Assembly (NCBI GenBank): GCA_947034885.2
Contig: OX344753.2
Coordinates: 13,454,001-13,518,000, forward strand
Reading direction: 5' to 3'
Source of the DNA: Thuidium tamariscinum
Lineage: Eukaryota; Streptophyta; Bryopsida; Hypnales; Thuidiaceae
DNA length: 64,000 bases
Shown: positions 34,619-47,299 of the stretch, piece by piece
How positions within the stretch are numbered: position 1 is the first letter of the stretch
How the letters are laid out: each line of letters opens with the position of its first letter
Translations under genes and position numbers: made by a program
Notes under the pieces: generated by a model
What the model was told of the DNA's origin: nothing
Database searches by the model: none
What the model saw: the letters and a program-made list of their open reading frames with translations, nothing else

Positions 34619-34987
34619 ATGGAATCTTTCATGCACGCCGCGGATTTCAGTCTTAAAATATTGGGCGAGTACGCATGGTTGTTGGATTTTCTGCCATTCA
34701 GGCGGGGTGTTGCACCAGTGACTTGGGGTGTCCAAAAAGTACACCATAAGTTACTCATCATGCACTGTCGCTTTGACGAGGAAAACTCACCTGAGTTGAG
34801 TTCAAATCAGAGGAAGAGGCCGAGGGCATCCAGAAGCATCTACTTTTTCAAAGCGCAGGTCCTGCAGCAAGTTAGCTCAAACGCCTCTCTTTACAAGGAA
34901 AAAGTGGACCTAGTTTGGCCCCCTCCGTTATTGCATGACGGAATTCAAAATCTAGGATTGCCATTCTTCTCTTCTCATTCCTGTTGA
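34619..34987 (+). CDS. Unrecognised 122-codon ORF
   Basis: An ATG at 34619, preceded by a GC-richer 5' stretch (CGAGCGGCCGGCTTCTTC), opens 122 codons of mixed composition with a basic segment (NQRKRPRASRS). No domain or splice partner is identified. It might be a small gene, a gene fragment or chance. Confidence 0.2.
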   Translation: MESFMHAADFSLKILGEYAWLLDFLPFRRGVAPVTWGVQKVHHKLLIMHCRFDEENSPELSSNQRKRPRASRSIYFFKAQVLQQVSSNASLYKEKVDLVWPPPLLHDGIQNLGLPFFSSHSC

Positions 34988-35711
34988 ATTGTACAAATCT
35001 TGGAAGAAAGTCAAGAACGAATATCTTTCATTTGGGTTCTGCTGTGTAATGAATGAAGAGTTTATGTGTAACAACAATGATGCAATGAGGTCAGGGATGC
35101 AATGAGGTACGGGTTGCAATTAGATACGTGACTTTTAACTTCTTCAATTCAAACTCCACAATCAGCAAACTATGAATGAATCATCGAAGTGCCAATTGCA
35201 GGTATGGATACCCAAAACTCAATCACAGGCTACAATTGTGTTCAAAACATGTGATGTACAGTACATCTGAGGATCGAAGAATCTCTAGGGATCGAGTTTC
35301 CAACAACCGACTGATTGATTGCAGGTGGGTGAAATCCCATTGCGCTCAACGTAAACCCTAAACCCTGAAAAAGAAAAGAGGGAAAAAGAGGAAAACAGGC
35401 AGCATCAAAAGTTTCACCAGAGTCGATGGAGTTTGGTTCCGTTGGGTGTCTTGATTTTTGGGGTGGATCACTGGATATTCCGCCCGTGTGATTAGAATAG
35501 CGAAGAATATCCTTCCGTGGTGTGCCGTAGTCCTAAAACCCTCGCGGCCCTCAAACCCTGCAACTTGCTGCAAGTAGTCGCCCTGGAGGGAATCTGATAA
35601 ACCCTGGGATCAAGGCAAGAGGCAACGAATCTCTGCCCACTTGCCTTCAGTGGCCTGCAGGACGTTAGGCTTATATCCTGCCATCGAAGGTGGGCCCAGC
35701 AGGTGGATTTA

Positions 35712-35851
35712 GGGCGTTTCACACTATGGCCGTCCAAGTCGAGAGGCCATGGCCTTTTCTCAAATCTGATTGGTGAAAATAATGGTTTCTCAAATCTAAT
35801 TGGTGGAATTGACAGCCTCTCGACTTGGACGGCCATAGTGTGAAACACCCC
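35712..35851. mobile_element. Tourist-like MITE, 140 bp, copy A
   Basis: It starts GGGCGTTTCACACTATGG and ends CCATAGTGTGAAACACCCC, with inverted repeats extending through GCCGTCCAAGTCGAGAGG, about 35 bp. A perfect TTA target-site duplication (35709-35711, 35852-35854) and G-rich termini fit the PIF/Harbinger superfamily. Inside is a direct repeat TTTCTCAAATCTGATTGGTG. Copy B is at 46483-46621. Confidence 0.9.
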
Positions 35852-35869
35852 TTACCTTGGGGGAAAAAG

Positions 35870-36220
35870 CAGGAATTCTTTATTTTTTGCGAATTTTTGG
35901 TGTTGCAAATTCTGGCTGAATTCACATTTGCAATCACAGACTCCAAATTCGCTGTGGATGGTGGGCACGGCCCCAAATAGGATCCGGGTGGATTGACCCC
36001 CTCGCTCGGCCTTACCATGTTTTACCAAAGGTACAATCAAAACAAAAAGCCCCCTAGTTTGGGCCATAATCACCCCTACTTTTTTCACCCCGTGGCTAAT
36101 TTGGAGTCTCTGATTGCAAATACGAATTCAAAATTTGCAAAAGAAAATTTGTGTGAAAAATTAAAAAATTACAGCATTTTACTTGAGTGGCTGAGCGAGG
36201 GGGCAGTTCTCCCTACCCCA
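35870..36220. repeat. Imperfect inverted repeat
   Basis: Segments around 35877-36010 and 36080-36215 are inverted relative to each other: GAATTCACATTTGCAATCACAGACTCCAAATT against AATTTGGAGTCTCTGATTGC..., and CCCCCTCGCTCGGCC against GGCTGAGCGAGGGGG. A further partial copy (GAGTCTATGATTGCAAATATG) lies near 36650. This looks like an old TIR element. Confidence 0.6.
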
Positions 36221-37075
36221 AAATCGGGGGCTTTTTTTCACTTTTACCCGGAGAACCCAAAATTTACCCTCGATGGTAGGATTTAACGTCCAGCCAGTGG
36301 CGTTGCCTGCCTACCCCGCTTTCCTTTTAGAGATGCTGCACTTTGAGAACATACGAATCTACGAATCTCTGGAATCTCGGCGGTTCCTACATACCTCACC
36401 CAATTTCTTTTTCCCTCATTGGCTCCCTTTCTTTTGGCACACTAGCTGCACTCCATCCGCCCAATTGTTAAAAAATAAAAATAAAAGTGAAAATGAAAAT
36501 GAAAGTCAGTCATTAGATGGGGTTTCTGGGTTTTGTCTAAAGTAGTGCAACGAGCCAATTGTGGAGCCCCATGCAAGGGTGAAAGTAAAAAAAAGCCTCC
36601 TAGATTGAGCCGTGTTAATGCAAATGTTAGCACTTCCTTAGACTAATTTAGAGTCTATGATTGCAAATATGAATTCAAAATTTGCTAATTTTATTTTGCG
36701 CAAGAAATAAAACGTTCTAGTGTTTTCCCCAGAATAAAAATGGGAGAGCAAAATGGCCTCCGCAAACGGCTCATTGCACTACTATAGATGTGACCAAGTT
36801 TCTGCAACGTTGGAACAATTGAAAGAGTCAAATCTCACAGATGGAGAGGGAAGAAGAACTTCATTCCTTTCACATAGGTTGGTCAATATACTTTGGTAAA
36901 CCTTTTGAGAGTCGAAAGGTCCTTTTATCATTCAAAGACCATCCCAAATAGCCATTTCTATTTTAAAGAGCAAAAAAACTATACTGTTTTTTAATTTTTA
37001 TTAATACTTAACTATAAGATCTTGCCCTAGACTTCTATAAGAATGTGGGAAGAAATTTGGAAAACTTTCATCTTG

Positions 37076-37462
37076 TACAGTGGAAACACCCAAAAACGTC
37101 CAAATAAGGAATTCAACATAGTTGGAGGCAATGTTTTCTAAAAATGATCATTTTCTAGTATTAGCGAGTGAAAATCATGAATATTAAAAAAAATTAGATT
37201 TTTCGGATACAATATGTAATTTCTACAAATTTTCAAAGTATTGACTCCCTAGACTTGTGGAACCATCCTGTATGTGCCCCCAAAACTAAACCCTGCGAAA
37301 ATCATCACTCAGACAACCAAATTTCCCTACGTGTCCTTCAATTGTATCAGCAAATTACAATCATACATGTAGCGAACACACTAAGGAAAGTCTACTAATG
37401 CATTTGGGTGAATCTATAGTCCATTGCAAAGAACAAGTGCAAGAATAGGTGTTTTGCCGTTA
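37076..37462 (+). mobile_element. About 380-bp TIR-like repeat, copy 1
   Basis: It begins TGGAAACACCCAAAAACG and ends near GGTGTTTTGCCGTTAG. It shares nearly its whole length with copies at 46910 and 53008 (TAAGGAATTCA-CATAGTTGGAGGCA, TAGTATTAGCGA, ATACAATATGTAATTTCTAC). The ends GGAAACACCC and GGGTGTTTTGCC form an imperfect inverted repeat, so a MITE is likely. No coding capacity. Confidence 0.8.
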
Positions 37463-37469
37463 GATTGCA

Positions 37470-40290
37470 AGATGTTTACAATTAAAGTGAAGAAAGCATT
37501 TTTTGAAGATGTTCTTTTACTAAATTCCTTAACTTTGTCTAAACAATGTGACAAGTTTGGTCACTCATTACTTCATTGATTTTTATGATGCAAAGTTATG
37601 AATCACATATTACCTAGATGTTAAAGAAAGGGAAAATTTATAAGTCGAAGATTATTTGTTTGGACTCTTGCCAAATTTGAAGATGATTTGTACTGCCTAG
37701 AAACCTCTCATTTTACATTCTTCATGGGATCTAGGGCTCCTAAGGAATAATACCAAATTATATGTTCACGGTTCCATGTTTAAGTCTAAAGTGGATACCT
37801 TCAAATGCACCATTGACCCAAAACTACCATCATTGCTTTGTGTACATCTTTAAAATCAATTCGTACTTATGTTGAAGAAACGATTTTTGAACTTCTACCC
37901 CAATAAACGTAATCCTTCATAATTGTTGTATACATTATCGAAATGTTGAGCCCTTTGGTGCATTAGAAAGTTCTTTTACTTTCTAGTAAGAAAATATGAA
38001 GATTTGATCATTTTAATAATAGTAATTAGACATTGTAGCAAAAGGGTGCGGTTTGTGGTGTGCCCACCTTATTAGACATTGAGAATAACACAAAAATATA
38101 TACTCTTTGTGAAAGTGATTTAAAAAATACAATCAGGTTGTAGGATTGAAGAAGGTGGTCCCAAACACTTTTCATTCATTAAATTCCTCATTATCATGTT
38201 GATATATGCAACTAATTCTAAATCCTAAAAGAACCTAAAAAGAATGGTGAGGACTTAGGAAAGAGTCACGAAAGAAGCTAGTGTGTGAGGTAGTCTTTTC
38301 GAAAAGTGCCCATGCTCTAAAAGCAATCATGGTGCAAAGATACACTTTTCTCTCTTCAATGTTCCAATAGTGTACATTTGTCATTGTAAGTACCTATCCA
38401 AAATCCAATTCATCTCCAAAAGGACAATGGTCCTTTTGAAGGTTAATAATGACAATGTAGTAAATGTCTGCATTTTTCATCCATTATTCTAGAATGGTGT
38501 AAAGAAATTATTTCAAAGACCAAAAATTATTTTTCTAAAAAGATAATCAATTTATAGTCTTTGAAAAATAATTTTTGTTCTAATTTATACCCCAAAATAA
38601 AAGTTATGTCGAAATAAGCTTAAAACAAGGGAAACCAACACCAAAAAAAAGAATTCAAACTTTCAAAAATAATTTATGTTTTTTTTCATATATTATATTT
38701 TTGTCTAAATGAAAAGATTTTAATTGTTCTATTTGGACTAGTAATGTGAAAGTTATAGACAATCTTATTTTTCAAGCAATCTAAACATCTTCATGAAAAG
38801 ATAACTTGTAGGATTTATTTTCATATGCAATTTCTAAATTTTTTTGAAAAAAAGGTTTTACATAGTTTAGTTTACTTGCTAGAACAACCTCACTATTAGC
38901 ATTAGTGTGATTTTATTTTATTTTAGAGATATTAATAATTTAAATTTTCCTTCTATCTCATATCTACTTCTATTTAGTAAATTTTTTTAGGAATGAAAAT
39001 TAGTTTTTATTTTTATTTTTAAATTTCCACACTCTCAATTGATTTTTTCACCACCATAAAGATTTAAAGCTCAAAACTTTGTAGTTAAAATAACATAAGT
39101 CAAGAAGGTTCAAAGTCAAATAATTACAAAGTGCAAAAAACTTAATTCTTCACTTTAAACCCAAATACTTTGTAGTTAGTGAGGTCAAAATTTCTAAATT
39201 TATTCCACACATTTTGTTCTAGTTAATTGTAAGATTGTACTCTTAGATGTCCAAAAATAATAATTTTTGGGTGATTGCAAGAAACACTTTTTAGTACTCT
39301 TTGTTGCATCTTTAGGAATATTGTGGACTTTTTTCTAGAGTGTTTTAAAAATAGAAAAGGACTTTTTTATAAATTTGAAAAATATGGGATATGTATATAT
39401 CTTTATGAAAAAGATACCTTAGGAAGGAAAAGTATAGAAAAATTCTTTAAGTTCAAGCACCACAAGAAAGTGCAAAATCTAAAGAAAATAGGTATTTTGA
39501 CATTATAATTTATAAAAAATACAGAAAAATAATAATAAAAATTGAAAATTGCTAGTTTGCAAAAACTCTATGGAAATGGTCATTCACCAAAAAACACACC
39601 AAATAACATCTTATCTGCTTCAAATTGCAAGTAGAAAGGAATTCATGATTTAAACCTTGACATGACATAAAATTAAATATTTTTGAAATTCCTTTGTACG
39701 ATAATTATAAATATATAAGAAGACTACATCCTCAAAATTTCATCTCAAAATTCATTTTTTGGTTACCAAATTAGCAAATATGACATATAATTGGGAGTTA
39801 TTTATTTATTTTAATCGTTTTAAGAAAATTTCAAAAATAATACAAGTATTTCTTGCAATCACCCTTTCAAATTTTTTCACTCTTTAAAATAAAAATGGCA
39901 ATTTTGAGTGCTTTTCGTTGAAAAATGGCCTTTGTTTTTAACAAGTTAGGTCCATTAATCCCTAAAATTCTATTGAATTCTAGCAAAACAAATGAAAGAT
40001 GGACAAGTTTCTTTGATAGTAATTTTTGTCACAAATTTTTTATTTTCTTAAAAAATATATATAATAAGATTTTTTTTTCACTCAATTAATTCTAAGAAGA
40101 AAATTTTATACCATCTCTTAAGTGCAAATTTCAACTCCCTAGGTAGCAAAAGAAGTATATACAAAATTTGTAAGAAAACTGAAAATTTTATTTCTACTAG
40201 ATTACATTTTTCTCTACATAGAAAGTTTGGGTTCATTCCATTTGGATAATTGATGAGAAAGTTGTGCAGCATCTTGCTTTACAAACAATT
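37470..40290. other. AT-rich intergenic, no gene seen
   Basis: Only short ORFs are present (77 codons at 39275-39508, rich in Lys/Phe, no domain). No RNA gene or clear repeat border was recognised. Confidence 0.5.
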
Positions 40291-40293
40291 AAA

Positions 40294-40510
40294 CACTAGT
40301 AGAAATCCTTGTTTAATGTGACAAGACCTAATTTTTCTTGACGGATTTTGTTACACATCAAATGTAACAATTCATGTTTTTATGTCAACAAAAACATTCA
40401 ACATAACATCAATGCTTGACATAAAAATATGGGTTGTTACATTTGATGTCTAGCAAAATTCGTCAAGAAAAATTAGGTCTTGTTACATTAAACAAGGGTT
40501 TCTACTAGTG
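40294..40510. mobile_element. CACTA-type MITE, 217 bp, long hairpin
   Basis: It starts CACTAGTAGAAATCCTTG and ends CAAGGGTTTCTACTAGTG, with a 3-bp AAA target-site duplication (40291-40293, 40511-40513). Inverted complementarity continues inward for about 85 bp per side (GACAAGACCTAATTTTTCTT and its inverse). The termini differ from the CACTACAAG family at 7.6-10.9 kb, so this is a separate subfamily. Confidence 0.88.
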
Positions 40511-40519
40511 AAAGTGTCT

Positions 40520-42540
40520 TTTTGAAAAAATAACATATTTAATTTATTTTTTAGCCCATTTTTCACATTTAAAGAAAGAATTCAACATGATTTATTTTAA
40601 AATTCCCATTACTAAGAATAGTGTTCTAATTCCATCATAGAACTATCAAGAATTTAGCATTCCCTCAACCCCACAATCCACATGAAGGTCGAATTTGGTA
40701 GAAAGTAAATACTTTTTGAAAGAAAATGACAAAGATTATCTTGTGAGTGGTCTAAAGTGATGTGGCCTCTTAAAAGTTTGACGTGGAAATTCAATTTTAG
40801 AATTCAGCTGCTTGATCAAACCCCGAGGATCAAACCTTCATATACAATATCAAAACTCAGTTCTTTATGATAAATTTTTTTTTAATCTAAATCTAGAATT
40901 CAAAAATTTTGAGTGCAAGATCTTATGCCTGTATATGAAAAAAATTAATCCAAAAACATAGGCTAACTCTTCACATTAAAATTAGTAGTTTGGTGTAGAT
41001 TTTTGTCACAAAAAGGCCTTGGAATTGTGGGAATTAATGGTGATAAATATATAGATTCTTGTAAGTTGCACTTTATGATACATTTTTCACATTCTTGAAA
41101 ATTTGGATTCCCTCAATCAAGACTTCAACGGATATCAATGGGTGGAATGTTGAATCCTCAAGGTAAATATCCCCCACATCCACAATGCACCAATTGTAGT
41201 AGCAAACAATGACCAAATCAACATCAAACATTGTTGAAATCAATGCATTTGAATTGACATTTTTTTTTGTTGATTTAGACACTATTGTTAGTCAATTTGG
41301 ACATACTAATGGATCTTCTTTTTTAAATACTAAATTATTTATTGTCATTTTACATTTGATTTCTTTGAGTGCAAGACCTTTATACATATATTTATTTTTC
41401 TAGATTCATTAAGGATTGGGTTTAAATTGACATTTTTTCACTAGTAGTCAAACTTTAAGAGTAAATTTGAATATGGTTAAAAGGGGATGGATGTGAAGAA
41501 TTGGGAACCAAATGCTTTGGGACAAGAATAAAGACAATCTATGTTGGCATGCAATTTTGTGTTTGAAAAAATGAACATAATATGGGCCACATAATATTGT
41601 TAACCAAGGGGATTCCTTCCATGATAAAAGAAGGATAACCCCCATTGAGATGCCTAGCTGAAATTTTAGTTATAATGTAAAGCTCATGGGTGGGAGCCAA
41701 TGAGGTGGCACAAACTGCTACTTGACAAAATTATGTTAGCTTCAATATAGTAACTTTGGAAGTTGCTTTGTTGGAGGGGCTCCCGCTTCTACAAGGAGCA
41801 AAAGAGACCCTCTAGTATTAGATATCCCTTAAAGGATGGACCTATCGCCACCGGTTTGAAGCTTCCTTGCCTATCACTTAGTTTGTTACCATTTTGGAAG
41901 CAAATATATTTGAAATTTATTTATTTTTAAATTTCAGAGATGAAAGTAAATGTCTTCTATAATTTTGCAAAAAATTTAGATTTGTTTTGAGGAAAATTGA
42001 ATTTTTTGAAATTTTTTGAAGAAAAAGTGAAGAAAAAATCATATCAAATAGAAAATTATCTCAAAAAATCTGAAATTTTCACCATGGGTGTACATTATAG
42101 TGACAAACATCATGGTGGAAACTTAATTTTTGTGTACTTCTATAATAGGACGCAATGGACAATGAAAATGAAGCCAAAATTCGAAATGCAATAAAATATT
42201 CAATTTTACAATTTTTTCAAAATTTCAATTGGAGTAGAAACTAGAATAGAGGACCTTCTTTTTATTAGTTGGTCTCGAACTCAAAAAATGTCATTTTCCA
42301 GGAGAAATTTTAGATTTAGTCAATTTCTGAAAATACACTAAAATGACAAATTGTGCCATTTGTTTTCTCTAATAACTTCTCAACTATATGAAAACAAACA
42401 TTAGTTCAACTAGAAACTCAATTGGAGACTCTTTATGACTCAACATGAAATGTCTTTAAAAAATAAAGTAAATGAAAAAAACTACTGTTACGATCTTCTT
42501 CAGACCTTGCAAAGCTAGCTGAACGCCAAAAATTGGCGCC
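40520..42540. other. AT-rich intergenic, no gene seen
   Basis: ORFs here are short and unsupported. The tail at about 42220-42300 (GAGTAGAAACTAGA, GTTGGTCTCGAACTCAAAAAA) resembles the end of the repeat at 11085-11740 (GAGTAGAAACTATA, GTTGGTCTTGAATTCAAAAAA), so a remnant of that family may lie here. Confidence 0.45.
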
Positions 42541-42555
42541 AGTGTCGCTTAGGGA

Positions 42556-43138
42556 TTAACCCATTAAGGACCGGTCGACCACTTTTGGGTTGATTTGAGG
42601 ACTTTTTGTCTCCTATAATTTGTAGAACATTTAATCTCAAAAAACTTAGAGAAGAACGCATATATAGTGTCTTTATACGCATCTAACAAAACCAATTTCA
42701 AGAGAATGTGTGCAAAAATGAGTAAGTTGTGCTTGGCCAAATTTGAAATGGTCCAACCTTTCATATTGAAATTTTCAATGAAAAATGCATATTTTATGGA
42801 AAGGACAATTATGTGTGTGTTTGAAATAATAAATTGAAAGGTTTTGGTCAATTTCCAAACAATATATTCAAATCTATACCCAATTGTAGCAAACCCTAAT
42901 TATAACCAGTGCCAAAGGGTGTTTATGACACATCAATGTTTGAAGAGTAATTACAAAGACATGAACCGTTGAATCACTTTTATTTTTTGTGTGGTTCAAG
43001 GACTTAACCTATGGAACTCATTTATTCAATCCGATCGAGGATTACATCTTTTAAAAAGGCAGAAAATTGCACTTTTTGAGAATTGTGTTCAAAAACTACA
43101 TCCGCCCCCTAAATCAACCACGGTCCTTAATGGATTAA
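42556..43138. mobile_element. TIR element, about 583 bp
   Basis: TTAACCCATTAAGGACC at 42556 is mirrored by GGTCCTTAATGGATTAA ending at 43138, and a TTGATTT block just inside is also inverted. A third, solo copy of the right end (ATCAACCATAGTCCTTAATGGATTAAG) lies at about 43277-43305. No clear target-site duplication and no transposase were found. A 95-codon minus-strand ORF inside shows no domain. Confidence 0.65.
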
Positions 43139-43309
43139 TAATGTTTTGAAATTTACCATGAAACCCCAAACATTCTTGCCAACCCTATTGATTCGATCAA
43201 ATCTCAAGAATGCATCACAATTTAGTATTTTTTTTCATGTTCAGCCTTCGGCTCACAAAAGTCTTGCCCACCTCCAAAATCAACCATAGTCCTTAATGGA
43301 TTAAGTTTC

Positions 43310-44930
43310 AAGGATGTTTCCACAAGGTAAGCATTATTTTTCATCATCTTCATGAACAGTGTGGGCATTGTTTTCAATGTATTTGGGACCCATTGTACTT
43401 GTGCCAACATAACCACCCATTCAAGAGCTAGGTTGGCATTAGTGCTAGGAAGTACAATGGACATGGTATTGGACGGTTGTTGCATCTATTTGATGTAACT
43501 TTGAGCATTTTTTTTTCTAGTGAAATTTTGTCAGTTTGTGAGAATTTTGACCTCTGCTAGTTCATCCCTCCAAAATCTGGCCTCTGCAGTAAGGCCAGCA
43601 GTAAGGCCAGCACGGGGGAGACTGGTCCAAAAAAAGCCCTGACTTTGAGTTTAAGTTTCATGTACACTTAGTCACTGGCTCAGATTCGCACAAGATCACT
43701 GAGTTACAAAATTTTTAAGTTGCAGGCTTTTTCATATGCATATGACTTGTCGGTTGAGAATGCAAAGCTGATGTTTGCACATTTAAGTGAGCATAGATTT
43801 TAGCTGCAGGAAGCTTGGTCCAATCCAAGCACATGCTCTGACCCCTGAAGAGCAGAATGTTTGGGGCCTATGGGTAGAAGAAGGGATCTTTTCATGAGAA
43901 CCAGCACTAGGGTAGGAGGCTCGAACTCCGACAGGGCATTTTGAACCAAACATAAATCAGAGGTACATTTCACTTTCTTCGATGTACCAAAATGTACAAA
44001 CTGTGTACATTCTAGGAGGTGGTCGCTTTTAGAGCTCTGACATTTCAACTTCAAAATTTCATATCTAATTCCACAAAGCTCAAAAAAAAAATGAAACAAC
44101 TTGGGTTGGATGTCATTTCATCTTGTCTTTCAAAGAAAATTTATTGAAAAATATTTCAAGATGTTTTCCCTCACCAAAATTCAGCTTCAGCGCTTAGATG
44201 ATTGCTTTATGGACCTCCTACCTTAGTGCAAGAGCGTGCTCTATTGAATGTCTCTTGTTGGTTTATGTTTTCCATGTCACTCTCACCAAGTGATTCATGC
44301 CATGGTTGTTTGACCGTAAAAAGATGGACTAAGGATTGTGGAAATCATTCATTTTGATATCATGGGAATCATTGGTTAAAAAAATTAATCCAAAAGCACT
44401 TGTTGGAAGTGAAACTCCTTTAAAAGATCTTGCCTTTTCAAAAAAATTGGGGGATGAATAGTTACACTTTTGTTCAACATAAAAAGATTCTTCGTCATTC
44501 ATTGGATGTTGAACATCCGTATCAATGTTTATGGGTTAACTTCAGAATGCCACACCATGGTCACCATGGAAAATCATCCTTTAGTAAGCAAAGATAGTGG
44601 TGTTGTTAATCTTGGTCTTTCTTTGTATAAAAGTCCAGCTTCCACTCAGTCTAGATTGAACTACATAAGGTTATAGTTCACATAAACTAGAGAGGTAGAC
44701 ATAAGGAACAATGCAAAAGATGCCCTCAATTTGAATATTGAGTAGGCTTTGAAAATTCCAAGGCCAGTCATAGCTCTAGCACACGTAGATGCACCAACAC
44801 AATGCACCAATATATCACAAGTATTGCATGCCTAAACAAAAATGCTTTATATTAACTTATCCCCTAATACCACTTTGTTGACACTAAACTTAAATTGATT
44901 GACAAAGCACCAAAATACACAATATAATAG
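43310..44930. other. Intergenic, no gene recognised
   Basis: Weak ORFs of 99 codons (minus, 43800-44099) and 68 codons (plus, 44470-44676) lack motifs. A short direct repeat CAGTAAGGCCAG occurs twice at about 43587-43611. Confidence 0.45.
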
Positions 44931-44936
44931 TGTTAG

Positions 44937-45872
44937 TTTAACCCCTAAAGGTTTTTGACTATGTTTTCACTAAAAATGCTCCAAAACTGTCATTATTAAT
45001 ACAAGTGCAATTTTTTTTTAAAACACATTTTTGACTTATGTAACCATAGGATCTTGTAGTAAAGTGGTTTGTAAACATGTGGAAAAAATTTCAGAAATTT
45101 TCACTATGTAGATTGCAACATATAAGCATTTGAATTGACAAAAATTGTTTTTTTATCCCTGCGAAAATCCGGGCAGCTGCACTTCACAAGGTCACATTTG
45201 TGTGAAAAAAATTCAAAATGGTGGTTACTTTTTGAATTCGTACTTCAATGCAAGTTGTCTACATTCTGAAAAAATTTCGAACCATTTGGAATTGTACAAC
45301 ATATAGGAAAAAATAAGTAAGTAGAAAGAAGTAAAAAATGAGCCAAAATACTAAATTGTGAACATTTTATTCATGGAATTGAAAATTTTCAATCCCAATT
45401 GTTAAAATGTTGCAATAAACAATGTACACCTTCTGTTTTTATTTTTTTCCAAAAATATGAAAAATTGAATTAAATGAAGAATTTCAAACTTTTTTTGTAC
45501 TATAGAGATTCTATAACTGGCTGCAAACTACCCCAAGCTCAAAATCTTCATAACTTTTGACTCATTGATCGGAATGGATTGATTCAAAGCTCTACTTTTA
45601 GATAAAAATCTAATAAAAAATTTCAAATTTTTATTTTCTTAAAAAGTAATTTTTGAAGAAGTTTTTTATTTGCCCAGGTTGCCCACCGAGTAAAGAAAAC
45701 AACATATCCTACCATAACTTTTTAATTGTATAGTCAAAAGTTATGAAAATTGTTGGGCCTCAAAGCTACTCCTTGGGCACATGTTGTATTAAAATTTCAA
45801 AGACAAAAAAATAAAAACTCCATCTGTAGTGAGCTACCCAAAAAAACGCAGTTTAGGACTTTAGGGGTTAAA
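44937..45872 (+). mobile_element. TIR element, 936 bp, most complete copy of its family
   Basis: The ends are TTTAACCCCTAAAG at 44937 and CTTTAGGGGTTAAA ending at 45872. Diverged relatives are at 13607-14556 (reverse), 15368-15970 and 63616-64000. No ORF of note is present, so it is non-autonomous. I could not settle a target-site duplication and do not assign a superfamily. Confidence 0.75.
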
Positions 45873-46250
45873 TATTTTTAGAAAAGAATATGTCTTTTGT
45901 ACAAGAAATCTCTTGACATTCTTCAATTTATTGGTTGAATTATCTTTCACTGGTCATCAAACTATGATTCTACATGTAATTTATATGACCCATTTTTGAC
46001 AATGTTAAAAAAACTTCTACATGGGAAAATTTTCCCCTCAACCTTTCCTATGTTGCACATGGGCTAAATTGCTTTAATTAAGTGGTTGGAAATGGGTGAT
46101 CATCTTCATAAGTTGAGTGATGTTCATGTTCTCTAAAGGGCATTTTGATATTGCAAAACACCAAAAAAAAACTAGGGGACCTTCTTGTTCATCATTTGTG
46201 GGACCCAAAGAGCCCGAATGTGCAGCCAATTGATTTTTTCACCACCTTGG

Positions 46251-46482
46251 CTTAATCCTTAAATGACGCCCCCAAGCCATTTTCTGGTCGATGAACTTTC
46301 GGGAATCTTTCTATGTAGGACAGAATTGCAAGCATTCATCGTCGGAATTAGGGGTGGAAAAGGAAGATCTTCTACAATGCTTTGACTTCCAACGTGTGTT
46401 TTTAGATTTTTTTGAACCAATGATTCCCACGGTATCAAAAATCTTCAATTCCACGGCCACCGGCTCGTCGTTTAGGGGTTAA
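46251..46482. mobile_element. Short TIR element, about 232 bp
   Basis: CTTAATCCTTAAATGACG at 46251 is mirrored by CGTCGTTTAGGGGTTAAG at 46465-46482, an imperfect 18-bp terminal inverted repeat. The outer TTAA-CC-TAAA pattern resembles that of the 936-bp element. A 63-codon ORF at 46291-46482 lies inside and has no recognisable domain. Confidence 0.6.
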
Positions 46483-46621
46483 GGGGTGTTTCACACTATG
46501 GCCATCCAAGTCGAGTGGTCATAGTTTTCTCAAATCTGATTGGTGAAAATCATGGTTTCTCAAATCTGATTGGTGGAATCAACAGCTTCTCAACTTGGAT
46601 GGCCATAGTGTGAAACGCCCC
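46483..46621. mobile_element. Tourist-like MITE, 139 bp, copy B
   Basis: Close relative of 35712-35851: GGGGTGTTTCACACTATGG at the left, CCATAGTGTGAAACGCCCC at the right, with the same internal TTTCTCAAATCTGATTGGTG direct repeat. The flanking triplets are TAA and TGA (one mismatch). The left TAA is the very end of the preceding TIR element, so this MITE landed in that terminus. Confidence 0.88.
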
Positions 46622-46909
46622 TGAGTTTCCTCCGTTCAAGTTGCCATAAAGGCTGCATCAGAACCAGGGTCCGAGCTCGTCCACTTGTGCTTTTCATGGC
46701 ATATTGGCTTGGAATTGTACAGGACTGTACAAGACAGGACATATTGTAGAAAGGGGTGTTTTTTCACTCATACTTTAAAGAGTCATAGCCAATCAAAACC
46801 TATACTAAATAATGAAATTAGGTTGTGCCAATGTTTTTTCTTGGTTTTCGGACCAGCGGTCATTTGGCATTTCTTTCTAGAAGGTTTCCGAGTTTTCTGG
46901 CTTCTTCAT

Positions 46910-47298
46910 TTACAGTGGAAACACCCAAAACCGTCCAAATAAGGAATTCAGCATAGTTGGAGGCAGAGTTTTCTAATAATGATATTTTTGTAGTATTAGC
47001 GAGTGAAAATCATGAATATTAAAAAAAAATAGATTTTTCGGACACAGTATGTAATTTCTACAAATTTTCAAAGTGTTGGCTCCCTAGACCTGCGGAACCG
47101 TCCTGTAGGTGCCCCAAAAACTGAACCCTGCGAAAATCAGCACTGAGCCAACCAGATTTTCTTATGTGTGTCAGCAAATCACAATCACACATGTGGCAAA
47201 CACATTAACTACATTCTAGGGACATATTTGGGTGAGTCTATGGTCCACTAGAAGGAACAAGTGCGGGAATGGGTGTTTTGCCCTTAGGGGACTTGAAT
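46910..47298 (+). mobile_element. About 380-bp TIR-like repeat, copy 2
   Basis: Same family as 37076-37462. It starts AGTGGAAACACCCAAAACCG and ends GGGAATGGGTGTTTTGCCC. Identity with the other copies is high across the whole unit apart from small gaps, for example after CTTATGTGTG. Confidence 0.85.
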
Positions 47299-47299
47299 A

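Noticed and set aside
43800..44099. 99-codon minus-strand ORF
   Set aside because: No domain, no splice context, and it lies in repeat-rich DNA.
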